Shown here piece by piece: positions 8,528 through 16,803 of a stretch of DNA of 19,330 nt (positions are counted from its first letter, which is position 1; every line of letters starts with the position of its first letter). The position numbers were made by a program, and so were the translations under genes. The stretch lies in NCBI GenBank assembly GCA_937877575.1, contig CALFIZ010000106.1, positions 1 through 19,330 of the forward strand, in the 5' to 3' direction. The notes below the pieces were generated by a model. It made no database searches, was not told where the DNA came from, and saw only the letters and a list, made by a program, of their open reading frames with translations. The stretch is from an uncultured Marinilabiliales bacterium (GTDB lineage: Bacteria; Bacteroidota; Bacteroidia; Bacteroidales; BM520).

Positions 8528-9656
8528 AAGCAGCCTCCTCTTTTACTGTAACATGATGTGATGCAATGCTTTGCACTATTCCAGACAGGAAACAGTACGC
8601 AATCAGCGAAGAGCCGCCTTTGCTTACAAACGGTAACTGTTCGCCCGTAATAGGCAATAGGCCTACTGCCACGGAAATATGCACAAGCGCCTGAACCAAA
8701 ACGACAGAGCCCATCCCGAATGCGAGCACCCTGCCCATTGTGTTGTCGCTCTTCAAGGCTATAACCATAACCCTGAGGAAAAACAATGTATAAACTATGA
8801 TGATTAATAATCCTGTCAGCATTCCGCCCTCCTCTACAAGAATAGAGAATATGAAATCCGACTCGGAATTGATAAGATAATATTTCACTTCACTATTACC
8901 CGGGAATGTGCCTATTAATCCGCCATTGCCAATGGCTATCATCGGACTGTCAATTTCCTGATATTGTTCACTGCCTGAAAATAAATTTTCAACGTATGTC
9001 TTGATTCTGCTCTTTCCTGTTGTATTGACTCTCGAAACTCTATCAATAGCCATATACAGCACAGCTACAGTTACAATTACGCCAATCAGTCCGAGGACAT
9101 ACTTCCAGTTCATCTTTACAACAAACAGTAAAATTAAGGCAATCAGTAGCATTATAAACGCTGACGACAACTTTTGGGTAAAGCATAACCCGCAAGTAAT
9201 TATAATAGGTAATCCCAAATACAGAATAAAGTATTTCAATGAAGAATTGAGCAGCCCGTAACCTCTCGACAAAGCCATACACAGATACAGAACGAATGTA
9301 ACCTTCACAAACTCAAACGGTTGTATCGAAATACCCAATAATCTCAGGTCCCTTATTGACTGATTGCTTGAAACCCCTTTTGCCAGCATTACCACACAAA
9401 GAACAACTGACAATACATAGATTGTTATGGCTCCAATCTTAAAGAACCGTCCCTGATAGTCAATTCTTTCAACTATGAATATCAAGAATATACCTATTAA
9501 TATAAATAACAGCTGTTTCAAAAGATGAGATATGGTTCCCCCATTTCCAATGACTTCCTTATACGGAATCGTGGAAAAAGTGGCAATCAATGACAACAAA
9601 AACAATATCGTCAATATTGCGTACAACCCCTTGTCACCTATGAAAAGCTTTCTCAT
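8517..9656 (-). CDS. ftsW: SEDS-family septal peptidoglycan polymerase FtsW (divergent)
   Basis: FtsW polymerises lipid II into septal glycan strands together with its partner FtsI. The 379-residue product is strongly hydrophobic, with about 10 predicted membrane segments. The region SESDFIFSILVEEGG keeps an Asp (D267) at the position of the essential SEDS aspartate, and GLLPITGEQLPFVSKGGSS keeps the conserved late loop. Two early motifs drift: the usual G-x-R-W-x-x-x-G-x-x-x-QPSE block reads IRDLRLLGISIQPFEFVK at 101-118, losing the Trp and changing QPSE to QPFE. The start overlaps the murD-remnant stop by one base (TAATG), so the two are coupled. The operon position beside murG makes FtsW more likely than RodA. 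Confidence 0.9.
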   Translation of the reverse strand: MRKLFIGDKGLYAILTILFLLSLIATFSTIPYKEVIGNGGTISHLLKQLLFILIGIFLIFIVERIDYQGRFFKIGAITIYVLSVVLCVVMLAKGVSSNQSIRDLRLLGISIQPFEFVKVTFVLYLCMALSRGYGLLNSSLKYFILYLGLPIIITCGLCFTQKLSSAFIMLLIALILLFVVKMNWKYVLGLIGVIVTVAVLYMAIDRVSRVNTTGKSRIKTYVENLFSGSEQYQEIDSPMIAIGNGGLIGTFPGNSEVKYYLINSESDFIFSILVEEGGMLTGLLIIIVYTLFFLRVMVIALKSDNTMGRVLAFGMGSVVLVQALVHISVAVGLLPITGEQLPFVSKGGSSLIAYCFLSGIVQSIASHHVTVKEEAAYEE

Positions 9657-10201
9657 TATATTCTGTTTACAGCTCTCTTGAATTCATCACCTGCTTCAGT
9701 ATAAGTTTTGTTTTCGAATAATCCTGCCGGTGAAAACAGAACCTTGTCATCTTTTCTACTGATATTGAAGGCATATAGTACAGCATCATTTATAGTAGGC
9801 ACCTCGATAAAAGTCTTGATGTATCCGCTTAGGATGCCTCGCATTACGCTGCAGTCGTTTCCGACGCAAATAATCGATTTGACTTTTTTCATGATTAGCT
9901 CAGTGATCTTCTCAAATCCAGTATCATCCTTGTTTGCTGCGACAATCCAGATAACAGGATCGTTGAATGATTCCAGAGAATACCAGGTCGCATTTACATT
10001 TTCAGCTTTTGAATCATCGATGAATTCAACGTTGTGAATTGAAGCGACAGTCTCAAGCCTGTGGTCACGGCTGAAGAAGTTCTCGAAACAATTCTTTAAT
10101 GATTCTTTTCTCATTTCAAGAAGCTGTTGACTGAGTATTGATGCGGCAGTTGATCTTGGGACCTTTGTCCTTCCCTGTGTTGCTAATTTTTCTAAGTTCA
10201 T
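9656..10201 (-). CDS. murD: Truncated, degenerate MurD: C-terminal ligase domain only
   Basis: MurD normally adds D-glutamate to UDP-MurNAc-L-Ala and has about 440-450 residues. This ORF has 181 and matches only the end of the central domain plus the C-terminal domain. Recognisable pieces are HRLE at 47-50, EFIDDSKAENVNATW at 59-73 (family NDSKATN) and SPAG at 157-160 (family SPACAS). The UDP-MurNAc-binding domain and the P-loop are absent. Surviving motifs are altered: SKAT to SKAE, the GG-x-x-K loop to AANKDD, and SPACASxDxFKN shortened to SPAGLFENKTY. Only 36 nt of AT-rich sequence lies between the mraY stop and its ATG, so the missing part is not next door. The frame is uninterrupted and overlaps ftsW by one base. 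It cannot be an active ligase alone; it may be a remnant or a repurposed domain. Confidence 0.85.
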   Translation of the reverse strand: MNLEKLATQGRTKVPRSTAASILSQQLLEMRKESLKNCFENFFSRDHRLETVASIHNVEFIDDSKAENVNATWYSLESFNDPVIWIVAANKDDTGFEKITELIMKKVKSIICVGNDCSVMRGILSGYIKTFIEVPTINDAVLYAFNISRKDDKVLFSPAGLFENKTYTEAGDEFKRAVNRI

Positions 10202-10237
10202 GTTTTTAAGTATTTTATTCGTTCTATATATTTAAAA

Positions 10238-11521
10238 TTATCTAAGTTTCAATGTTATGATTGATATGAAGGAGAGCAGAATACTGACGATGATGAAACG
10301 GGTGACGATTTTTGCCTCGCTGCGTTTCTTACCTTCTTCAGTAGAGCACTTATTTCCTTCAAGTATCTGATAATGGTGATGCAAAGGAGCCATCAGAAAT
10401 ACTCTTCGCCCTTCACCGTATATTTTCTTTGTGATTTTGAACCATACTCTTTGAATGATGACGGAGCAGCCTTCAACCATGAAAATACCGCAAATGACAG
10501 GGAGAAGCAGTTCCTTGCGAATCATTATGGCATAGACCGCAATAATGCCGCCGATTGTAAGACTGCCGGTATCTCCCATGAATATCTGAGCCGGAAACGT
10601 GTTATACCACATGAATCCCACGCAGGCACCGACAAACGCCATAATGAAAATAGTCAGCTCGCCTACCGACGGTATCATCATTATGTTCAGATAATCCGCA
10701 AAAATGATATTGCCGGAAACCCAGGAGAAAACGGCTAATACTGCACCGACTGTGGATGATGTGCCCGTTGCTAAGCCATCCATTCCGTCTGTCAGATTAC
10801 AGCAGTTCGACACGGCAGTTATTATGAAAGTAACTATTATAATGAAAATCACACACGTCCATAACTTGTGGTTTTTCATGTTTTCAGACAATATCTTGCT
10901 ATAATCAAGCTGATGATGCTTCACAAACGGAATGGTAGTCTTCAGCGACTGCTCAGGTGAGGAATATTTGTAATATGTAACCGCCTGATTTGCAGCATTT
11001 ATTTCAGAATCTATTGTTATCGGATTCTGTTCCGATGTTCTTTCCCGGATGACCACATCAGGATGACAGCACATTATAACTCCGACAAAAACGCCAATCA
11101 TAATCTGTCCCAGTATTTTGAACTTGCCGGCAAGACCGTTTTTGTTTTTTTTGAAAACCTTAATGTAATCGTCAAGAAAACCTATGGTTCCAAGCCAGAC
11201 AGTAGTAATCAACAGAGTAATGATGTATATGTTGGCTATATCGGCTAAAAGTAATGTGGGAACTATTATAGACAAAATGATGATGACCCCGCCCATGGTC
11301 GGAGTGCCTTCTTTTTCCTTCTGTCCTGGGAGTCCGAGATTTCTGACTGTCTCCCCTATCTGTTTCTCTCTCAATTTGTTGATGATATTCTTACCGAATA
11401 TCAACGATATCAACAAAGATATGATGAACGCCGCCGCAGACCTGAAAGAAATGTAGTTGAAGACACCTGCTCCAGGGAAGTCATAAACATTATCCAAATA
11501 TTTCGCCAAATAGTACAACAT
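10238..11521 (-). CDS. mraY: Phospho-MurNAc-pentapeptide transferase MraY
   Basis: MraY moves phospho-MurNAc-pentapeptide onto undecaprenyl phosphate, giving lipid I. The 427-residue polytopic protein shows the family motifs: PTMGGVIII near residue 75, LGTIGFLDDYIKVFKKN with the Asp pair near 117, NLTDGMDGLATG (usual NLTDGLDGLA), FMGDTGSLTIGG, and MAPLHHHYQ near the C-terminus. A long hydrophilic insertion between membrane segments (about residues 160-215) makes it longer than the E. coli enzyme, which I recall as common in Bacteroidota MraY. It starts 5 nt after murE. After its stop comes the 36-nt gap before the murD remnant. Confidence 0.97.
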   Translation of the reverse strand: MLYYLAKYLDNVYDFPGAGVFNYISFRSAAAFIISLLISLIFGKNIINKLREKQIGETVRNLGLPGQKEKEGTPTMGGVIIILSIIVPTLLLADIANIYIITLLITTVWLGTIGFLDDYIKVFKKNKNGLAGKFKILGQIMIGVFVGVIMCCHPDVVIRERTSEQNPITIDSEINAANQAVTYYKYSSPEQSLKTTIPFVKHHQLDYSKILSENMKNHKLWTCVIFIIIVTFIITAVSNCCNLTDGMDGLATGTSSTVGAVLAVFSWVSGNIIFADYLNIMMIPSVGELTIFIMAFVGACVGFMWYNTFPAQIFMGDTGSLTIGGIIAVYAIMIRKELLLPVICGIFMVEGCSVIIQRVWFKITKKIYGEGRRVFLMAPLHHHYQILEGNKCSTEEGKKRSEAKIVTRFIIVSILLSFISIITLKLR

Positions 11522-11526
11522 ATCAT

Positions 11527-12978
11527 TTATCTGTTAATGAGTTCTTTAACAATTTCAACATCATCAAAATGATGTTTTACACCTTTTATCTCCTGATAAT
11601 TCTCATGGCCTTTGCCTGCGATAACGAGCACGTCATCAGGCTGCATCAGATTAATAGCCACGTTGATAGCCTCCTTTCTGTCGGCTATGCGCATTACCTT
11701 TTTCATATCGGCTGCATCAATGCCAGCTGCAATCTGGTCAATTATCGAGTTCGGCTCCTCGGAACGCGGATTGTCGGAAGTGATGATTACCAGATCGGAA
11801 TATTTCACGCTCACAGCCCCCATCTCCGGACGCTTTGTGGTGTCTCTGTCGCCGCCGGCACCGAAAACGCATATCACCCGTCTGCTGTCTTCAGTAAGTT
11901 CCTTGACCGCTGAAAGCACATTTTCAAGAGCATCGGGAGTATGTGCATAATCCACAACGACATTCTTGCCATCATTGTTCGGAACAAGTTCAAATCTGCC
12001 TTTCGCACCTTTGACGGCACTGAGGGCAACTTTCACTTCTTCCTTGTCGGCACCTAAAAGTACAGCAGCAGCATAGACTGCAAGCTGATTATACACATTG
12101 TACATGCAAGGCAGCGGCAGCCAGAAATCGTCTTCATTATTGATTTTTATCAGAGTGCCATATATCTTGAATTCAAGTATTTTGGCGTGAAAGTCAGCCA
12201 TTTCCTTAACTCCGTATGTAAATACCTTTGCTTTAGTGTTCTCCACCATGATCATTCCGTTGCGGTCATCAACATTAGTCAGAGCGAACGCTTCCGGAGA
12301 CAACATTGTGAAGAAACTCTTCTTCGCAGCGATATAGTTGACAAAAGTCTTATGATAATCAAGATGATCGTGAGTTATATTAGAGAAAATGCCACCTGCG
12401 AAAGTCAGTCCGGCAATTCGTTTCTGGTCGGCAGCATGTGAACTCACTTCCATAAAGCAGAATTCGCAACCACATTCAACCATTTCCGCCATAAGACGAT
12501 TAAGAGTGATGGGATCTGGAGTAGTGTGGTCGGTCTCAAGTACTCTTTTTCCGATGATGTTCTGCACTGTGGAAAGAAGTCCGCAGCAATAGCCAAGCGA
12601 TGTGAAAAGATTATAGAGGAGTGTGACTGTCGTGGTTTTTCCGTTAGTGCCGGTAACTCCGACAAGCCTCATCTTTGAAGACGGATTGTCATAGAAATTC
12701 GAAGCGATAATAGATGCTGCAGCTGCGGAGTCCTTCACTTTGACATAGCATACGTCATCAACCATGTCAGAAGGCAGAACTTCGCAGACAATCACAGCAC
12801 CACCCAAATTAACAGCATTTCTGATAAACGAATGACCATCCTGCATATAGCCCCTTATAGCCACAAACAGTGACCCCTTAGCGACTTGTCTGGAATCAAT
12901 GCACACCGAAGAAACTTTTGATGGCATCTTACCGACAATCTCTATCACTTTTACACCGTTCAACAAAAAATTAATCAT
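11527..12978 (-). CDS. murE: UDP-MurNAc-tripeptide ligase MurE, probably meso-DAP type
   Basis: MurE adds the third amino acid to UDP-MurNAc-L-Ala-D-Glu. The 483-residue protein has P-loop GTNGKTT at 110-116, EVSSHAADQKRIAG at 177-190, the TTPD substrate loop near 153, THDHLDYH near 203, AAKKSFF near 217 (expected carbamylated-lysine region), DYAHTPDALENVL near 343, and DNPRSEEP at 402-409. The DNPR motif marks meso-diaminopimelate-adding enzymes. GKGHENYQ lies near the end. All expected motifs are present. Because it needs the MurD product as substrate, its intact state implies that MurD activity exists somewhere in the cell. It starts 13 nt after ftsI. Confidence 0.96.
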   Translation of the reverse strand: MINFLLNGVKVIEIVGKMPSKVSSVCIDSRQVAKGSLFVAIRGYMQDGHSFIRNAVNLGGAVIVCEVLPSDMVDDVCYVKVKDSAAAASIIASNFYDNPSSKMRLVGVTGTNGKTTTVTLLYNLFTSLGYCCGLLSTVQNIIGKRVLETDHTTPDPITLNRLMAEMVECGCEFCFMEVSSHAADQKRIAGLTFAGGIFSNITHDHLDYHKTFVNYIAAKKSFFTMLSPEAFALTNVDDRNGMIMVENTKAKVFTYGVKEMADFHAKILEFKIYGTLIKINNEDDFWLPLPCMYNVYNQLAVYAAAVLLGADKEEVKVALSAVKGAKGRFELVPNNDGKNVVVDYAHTPDALENVLSAVKELTEDSRRVICVFGAGGDRDTTKRPEMGAVSVKYSDLVIITSDNPRSEEPNSIIDQIAAGIDAADMKKVMRIADRKEAINVAINLMQPDDVLVIAGKGHENYQEIKGVKHHFDDVEIVKELINR

Positions 12979-12991
12979 AATAAACTAATTA

Positions 12992-14773
12992 TCATTTATT
13001 TAGCTCATTCCAAACATAAGGTGTCTTAATGTTAACTGTCATGGTTTCATAAAAACAAGAGTCTGTTTCATACAAAACATCGGCAATCTTCTTTACTACA
13101 GGAGCGGCAACTGAGGCAGCATAATATTCGCCATACAAATCACTCAGCATGACATAGATTGTATATTTCGGCTTTTCTTCCGGGAAGAAACCGATGAATG
13201 TCGCGCTGTAAACTTTGCTGGCCCTAATCTGCGCAGTGCCCGTCTTTCCACAGAAAGCATACTTCGCATTTTTAAAGACATTGGCGGCGGTACCTGTTGT
13301 CACCACCTCCCTGAGGATACCCTTGGCCAGTCGCGCGATTGAATCGTTGCAGATGGTATCGACAACCATAGGGGCAAAGTTTATCACATCACCATGTTCA
13401 TTATCAATAATCCGACTCACGAAACGTGGTCTCATCATCACTCCTCCATTGGCAATAGCATTGTAAAACATTGCCAGGTTGATAGGAGTAATCATGACCT
13501 CGTATCCTTGAGCCATCTGATACAAACTTGTCTGCCACCAGTTTTCACTGTCTGTGTTCTTTATCTGAGACCTTGAGGAACTCAGTATGTCTGTTTTCAC
13601 ATAGTCATCAAGGTGAAGGGCATGAAGCCCGTCAACAAATTTCTGTGGATTCGACTTATAATTGTTGTAAACCACTTTGGCTGCACCGACATTCGATGAC
13701 ATTGCGAATATCTTGCGCAGCGACCATACTTGTTCTGAACCGTATATGTGGGAATCAACGACATCCTTACCCGGGAAATGCATCCTGCCGGTGCCTATTG
13801 ACATTTCGTCATCAAGATTAATGACCCCGTCCTTAAGCCCCACCACAAACGAGGCGAGTTTGAACACGGAACCCGGTTCGTATGTGTTAGCAAAGGCTAT
13901 GTTTGTCTGTTCGCTGAAAACGGTGTCGTTACGTTGGCTTTTTGTCAGATTAACCATTGCCTTCACATCGCCGGTTTCGACATCCATCACAATAGCGCAA
14001 CCCTTTCCCGCTTTCACGCGTTTCATCTCGGCATACAAAGCATCATAGACACTCTCGCTAAGATTGTAATTGATGGTAGCCACCACATCCCTGCCCTTGT
14101 CAGGAAACAATTGGTCGGTAATTTCAGCAGGCAGTATGTTACCATGAAACATATCGCGCTTCATGGTCTTGCCCAGCAGGGTGTCCCTGTAAGTCCCGAT
14201 GATTCCGACTTTATTGGTTTCATCGTCAAGATTGGTCTTCCCAAGCGTTCTCGTACTTATCTTGTCACTTGTGAAAATCATATCCGTATGATGGTCAATG
14301 ATCAGACCGCCTTTGGATTCACGCAGGATTCTGAAATGCGACACCTTTGTTTCTTCTTCCTTATGCACATCCCTCATTATCAGCTGATTGGTAAGTCCTT
14401 TCTGATAAGCCTTCTTAAATAGCGGATAATATGACTTGCCGCCATTCTTTTCGAGGAAATACCTGTCGAAATCATCGGCTAAATATTTCAGTGTGTCAAG
14501 AGTGAGATTCGGAATATTCTTCTTAGCTGTAACGGCATTCCATCTTATGTCACATGAAGGATAGCAATAAGCCAGAAGGTCACTGGCATTATCACCGAGA
14601 AGGTTGCCGCCGAAAGAAGTGACCACATCGGTGATATACGCTTTATTGTCAACAGCCTCACGCATCTTCCTACCTTGTGCAATAGAGATAAAGCACAGTT
14701 TGAGCATTACGGCGAACACCACCACGAATGCCACAAGGCACATAATAATCATTCTCTTGTTAATGTCTCCCAT
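12992..14773 (-). CDS. ftsI: Septal class B penicillin-binding protein FtsI (PBP3), short form
   Basis: FtsI crosslinks septal peptidoglycan with FtsW. The 593-residue protein has a single N-terminal membrane anchor (about 8-31), a pedestal region, and a transpeptidase domain with SxxK as SVFK at 302-305, SxN as SSN at 359-361 and KTG at 510-512. So acylation chemistry should be possible. Two oddities stand out. The usual RGxI motif after the membrane anchor is replaced by a GGNL sequence near 55-58. The protein also ends soon after the transpeptidase domain, whereas many Bacteroides FtsI proteins run to about 700 residues with a PASTA-like end. Its ATG lies inside the end of ftsL, a coupled overlap of 14 nt. 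Confidence 0.93.
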   Translation of the reverse strand: MGDINKRMIIMCLVAFVVVFAVMLKLCFISIAQGRKMREAVDNKAYITDVVTSFGGNLLGDNASDLLAYCYPSCDIRWNAVTAKKNIPNLTLDTLKYLADDFDRYFLEKNGGKSYYPLFKKAYQKGLTNQLIMRDVHKEEETKVSHFRILRESKGGLIIDHHTDMIFTSDKISTRTLGKTNLDDETNKVGIIGTYRDTLLGKTMKRDMFHGNILPAEITDQLFPDKGRDVVATINYNLSESVYDALYAEMKRVKAGKGCAIVMDVETGDVKAMVNLTKSQRNDTVFSEQTNIAFANTYEPGSVFKLASFVVGLKDGVINLDDEMSIGTGRMHFPGKDVVDSHIYGSEQVWSLRKIFAMSSNVGAAKVVYNNYKSNPQKFVDGLHALHLDDYVKTDILSSSRSQIKNTDSENWWQTSLYQMAQGYEVMITPINLAMFYNAIANGGVMMRPRFVSRIIDNEHGDVINFAPMVVDTICNDSIARLAKGILREVVTTGTAANVFKNAKYAFCGKTGTAQIRASKVYSATFIGFFPEEKPKYTIYVMLSDLYGEYYAASVAAPVVKKIADVLYETDSCFYETMTVNIKTPYVWNELNK

Positions 14774-15167
14774 GTTTTTCTACGATTATTACGTGAGGCT
14801 GTTCGGGGGGTTGCTGAAAGCCCTGTGAAGACAGCTGTTTCATTAAAACACTGGAACTCTGATACTTTTGAAGTTGTGCTTTCACTTCATTATTTCTGTA
14901 ATTGCACTTGTCAAGTTCCTTGTTAAGTCTTACCATGGTGTTATACCTCTTCACAGGTTCATAGCGCATACCTATATATATAAGGATAAGCAATACGCAG
15001 TATAAGATGAACCATATCGGACTTCTTCTGAAATTACCGGAAAACAGGAAATCGCCGGAGAAGAATGATTTGGCGATTTTGTTGGCACGTCCGTTAGAAG
15101 CTTTCCTTGGTGAAGAAGCCTTACGTTCGGGCTGTTCTGTCTTCCGTTCCTTCAGTTTATTAGCCAT
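14760..15167 (-). CDS. ftsL: FtsL-like bitopic division protein
   Basis: This small protein sits between rsmH and ftsI, exactly where ftsL lies. Using the ATG at 15167 it has 135 residues: a Lys/Arg-rich cytoplasmic head (1-48), one membrane segment (about 51-67, IWFILYCVLLILIYIGM), and a short periplasmic part with a probable coiled coil (about 72-108). A longer frame opens at 15188, but that start would overlap rsmH by 17 nt. The ATG at 15167 lies 4 nt after the rsmH stop and fits the operon spacing. FtsL recruits and activates FtsW-FtsI with FtsQ. Sequence conservation is weak, so the call rests on topology and position. Confidence 0.8.
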   Translation of the reverse strand: MANKLKERKTEQPERKASSPRKASNGRANKIAKSFFSGDFLFSGNFRRSPIWFILYCVLLILIYIGMRYEPVKRYNTMVRLNKELDKCNYRNNEVKAQLQKYQSSSVLMKQLSSQGFQQPPEQPHVIIVEKHGRH

Positions 15168-15171
15168 GATA

Positions 15172-16122
15172 CTATATTTTTTGTGCAACGCGCAGTTTTG
15201 CGCTTCTTGCCCTGCCGTTTAAATTAATTTCGTCATCGGAAGGAACAACAGGTTTGCGGGTGATGACCTCAAACGGTGTTATCTTGTTCCCATAGAAATC
15301 CTTCTGTTCAACACCTTCTATATTACCGGTCTTGAAAAGGTTTTTAACCATTCTGTCCTCAAGTGAATGATAGCTTATTACAGCCACCCTGCCACCTGAT
15401 TTCAGGATGACGGGGATCTGCCGCAACATTTCCTCCAAAGCCTCGAGTTCGGAGTTGACCTCTATTCTCACTGCCTGGAAAACCTGCGACAGATATTTGA
15501 ATTCCTTGTTGCGCGGAGCAGATTTCATAGCCACTGCCTTGAGGTCGGCTGTAGTTTCAAAAAAGTTTTCTTCCCTGAAATTCAATATGTCCCTTACGAG
15601 GAAAAAAGGTTTTTCTATTTCACCGTATTCCTTGAAGATGTGCGCTAATTCCTCTTCGGAATACGTGTTGAGTATATCTTTTGCAGTCTTGCCCGTCCGG
15701 TTGTTCATTCTCATGTCAAGCTCGCCGTCCTTGCGAATTGCAAAACCGCGTTCATAATCGTCAATCTGGTGTGATGAAACGCCGAGGTCAGCGAGGACAC
15801 CACTGACCGGAATCGCATCATAATATTTGAGATAATTCCAGAGATAGCGATAGTTCTGATTCACGAAGGTCAGCCGGCTGTCGTCAGGGCAGTTCAAAAA
15901 TGCATCGCCGTCGATATCGAAGACTATAAGGCGGCCGTTTTCTCCGAGTCTCCCGAGTATCTCACGGGAGTGCCCGCCTCCGCCGTATGTGACGTCAACA
16001 TATATCCCATCCGGATCAGTGATAAGATAGTCGATGCTTTCATTGAGCATTACCGGATTGTGGTATGTCATTTCATCGTTAATTTCAATATTTGCAGCCT
16101 GCTTCTCCATCAAAGTAATCAT
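15172..16122 (-). CDS. rsmH: 16S rRNA (cytosine1402-N4)-methyltransferase RsmH
   Basis: RsmH (MraW) methylates N4 of C1402 in 16S rRNA using S-adenosylmethionine and is the usual second gene of the dcw cluster. The 316-residue product has HNPVMLNESIDYL at its start, the SAM-binding VDVTYGGGGHSREIL (about 42-56), LADLGVSSHQID, GELDMRM, VISYHSLEDRMVK near 250, and NGRARSAKLR near the end, all typical. Its ATG overlaps the mraZ stop in an ATGA arrangement, which supports this start over the Met four codons later. No anomaly is seen. Confidence 0.97.
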   Translation of the reverse strand: MITLMEKQAANIEINDEMTYHNPVMLNESIDYLITDPDGIYVDVTYGGGGHSREILGRLGENGRLIVFDIDGDAFLNCPDDSRLTFVNQNYRYLWNYLKYYDAIPVSGVLADLGVSSHQIDDYERGFAIRKDGELDMRMNNRTGKTAKDILNTYSEEELAHIFKEYGEIEKPFFLVRDILNFREENFFETTADLKAVAMKSAPRNKEFKYLSQVFQAVRIEVNSELEALEEMLRQIPVILKSGGRVAVISYHSLEDRMVKNLFKTGNIEGVEQKDFYGNKITPFEVITRKPVVPSDDEINLNGRARSAKLRVAQKI

Positions 16123-16601
16123 TTGTTGTTGAGACTATCGTTGATTGCCCCCAGTTCACTAATCACGTCACTGTATGCATCGTTGAGGTTAACGCCCTTG
16201 TTACCGGCAAGATGCTGCTCATAAGCATCCTTATCCCATATCTGATAATAAGTGCCTAAAGGGATGAGATAAACCTCCTTCTGCAGATTGCCTGCATTAA
16301 CCAATTCCTTTGGAATCAGTATTCTGTTGCTTCCGTCAAGTTCCACTGTCCTTACCCCCGCCGTATAAAGTATCTTGAAATCAGTGGCACGTTTGTCAAA
16401 CGGATTAAGCCTGTTCAACATGGCCACCTGATTCTTCCATTCGGAATATGGATACAGCTCGAGACATTGGAACGACAAACTTCTCTTAATCACAAAACCT
16501 TCACGTATCAGCTCCTCATTGTCCTTGCGAAACTTTGTCGGGACAAGGATTCTGAACTTGTTGTCCAGTTTGCAATTATATGTTTCGAAACCCAAAAACA
16601 T
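16119..16601 (-). CDS. mraZ: Transcriptional regulator MraZ
   Basis: MraZ is a ring-forming DNA-binding protein of the AbrB-like fold that usually represses its own operon by binding short repeats upstream. The 160-residue protein carries two SpoVT-AbrB-like halves. The first begins FETYNCKLDNKFRILVPTKFR (about 5-24). The second has VRTVELDGSNRILIPKELV (about 88-106), with the DxxxRILxP pattern in both. It opens the dcw operon, and the region upstream holds spaced TTG(G/T)G repeats described separately. Length is normal for Bacteroidota MraZ. Confidence 0.95.
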   Translation of the reverse strand: MFLGFETYNCKLDNKFRILVPTKFRKDNEELIREGFVIKRSLSFQCLELYPYSEWKNQVAMLNRLNPFDKRATDFKILYTAGVRTVELDGSNRILIPKELVNAGNLQKEVYLIPLGTYYQIWDKDAYEQHLAGNKGVNLNDAYSDVISELGAINDSLNNK

Positions 16602-16619
16602 CGACTATAAAATTTTTTG

Positions 16620-16627
16620 CTAAAGTA
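16620..16627 (-). promoter_or_regulatory. Possible -7 element for the mraZ/dcw promoter
   Basis: Read on the - strand, this is TACTTTAG, one base off the Bacteroidota -7 consensus TAnnTTTG. It would start RNA about 12-15 nt before the mraZ ATG. A TTTG lies upstream (plus-strand 16652-16655), but the spacing of about 24 nt is longer than the usual 19-21, so this promoter is weakly supported. Confidence 0.35.
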
Positions 16628-16637
16628 ATATTTTTTT

Positions 16638-16684
16638 CCCACATTTTTACACAAATCTGACACAAATTTTACCCAAATTCCCAC
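16638..16684 (-). promoter_or_regulatory. Candidate MraZ operator: spaced G-rich pentamer repeats
   Basis: On the - strand, reading toward mraZ, five related pentamers occur: GTGGG, TTGGG, TTGTG, TTGTG and GTGGG. Their plus-strand positions begin at 16680, 16672, 16661, 16650 and 16638. The middle three repeat every 11 nt, and the last is 12 nt further, about one helix turn each. In Enterobacteria MraZ binds TGGGN direct repeats with about 10-nt spacing just upstream of the mraZ promoter, so these boxes match in motif, phase and position. The box nearest mraZ would sit close to the promoter core, which fits autorepression. This is inference from pattern; binding is not shown. Confidence 0.5.
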
Positions 16685-16771
16685 TTTTTATTAACAATCT
16701 TTCTAACATATTGATAAACAATATTTTAAATGTCAATAAAAATTTACAAGCAACAGAATCGGGAACAAATA

Positions 16772-16803
16772 TTGACCTTTTTAGGTAAAAACCATTATCT
16801 TTG
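16772..16803 (+). promoter_or_regulatory. Bacteroidota-type promoter for the glycine-lipid genes
   Basis: TATCTTTG at 16796-16803 fits the -7 consensus TAnnTTTG exactly. TTG at 16772-16774 lies 21 nt upstream, the expected place for the -33 element. RNA would start near 16808-16812, about 15 nt before the ATG at 16826. This supports that ATG over the earlier in-frame one at 16730, which would lie upstream of the transcript start. Confidence 0.7.

Noticed and set aside
10202..10237. Possible frameshift hiding the missing N-terminal part of MurD
   Set aside because: Only 36 AT-rich bases separate the mraY stop from the short ORF. mraY itself ends with normal C-terminal sequence, so there is no room for the missing ~270 codons.
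15168..15188. Longer FtsL-like start at 15188
   Set aside because: It would overlap rsmH by 17 nt, and the extra seven residues are not needed; the ATG at 15167 fits the operon spacing better.
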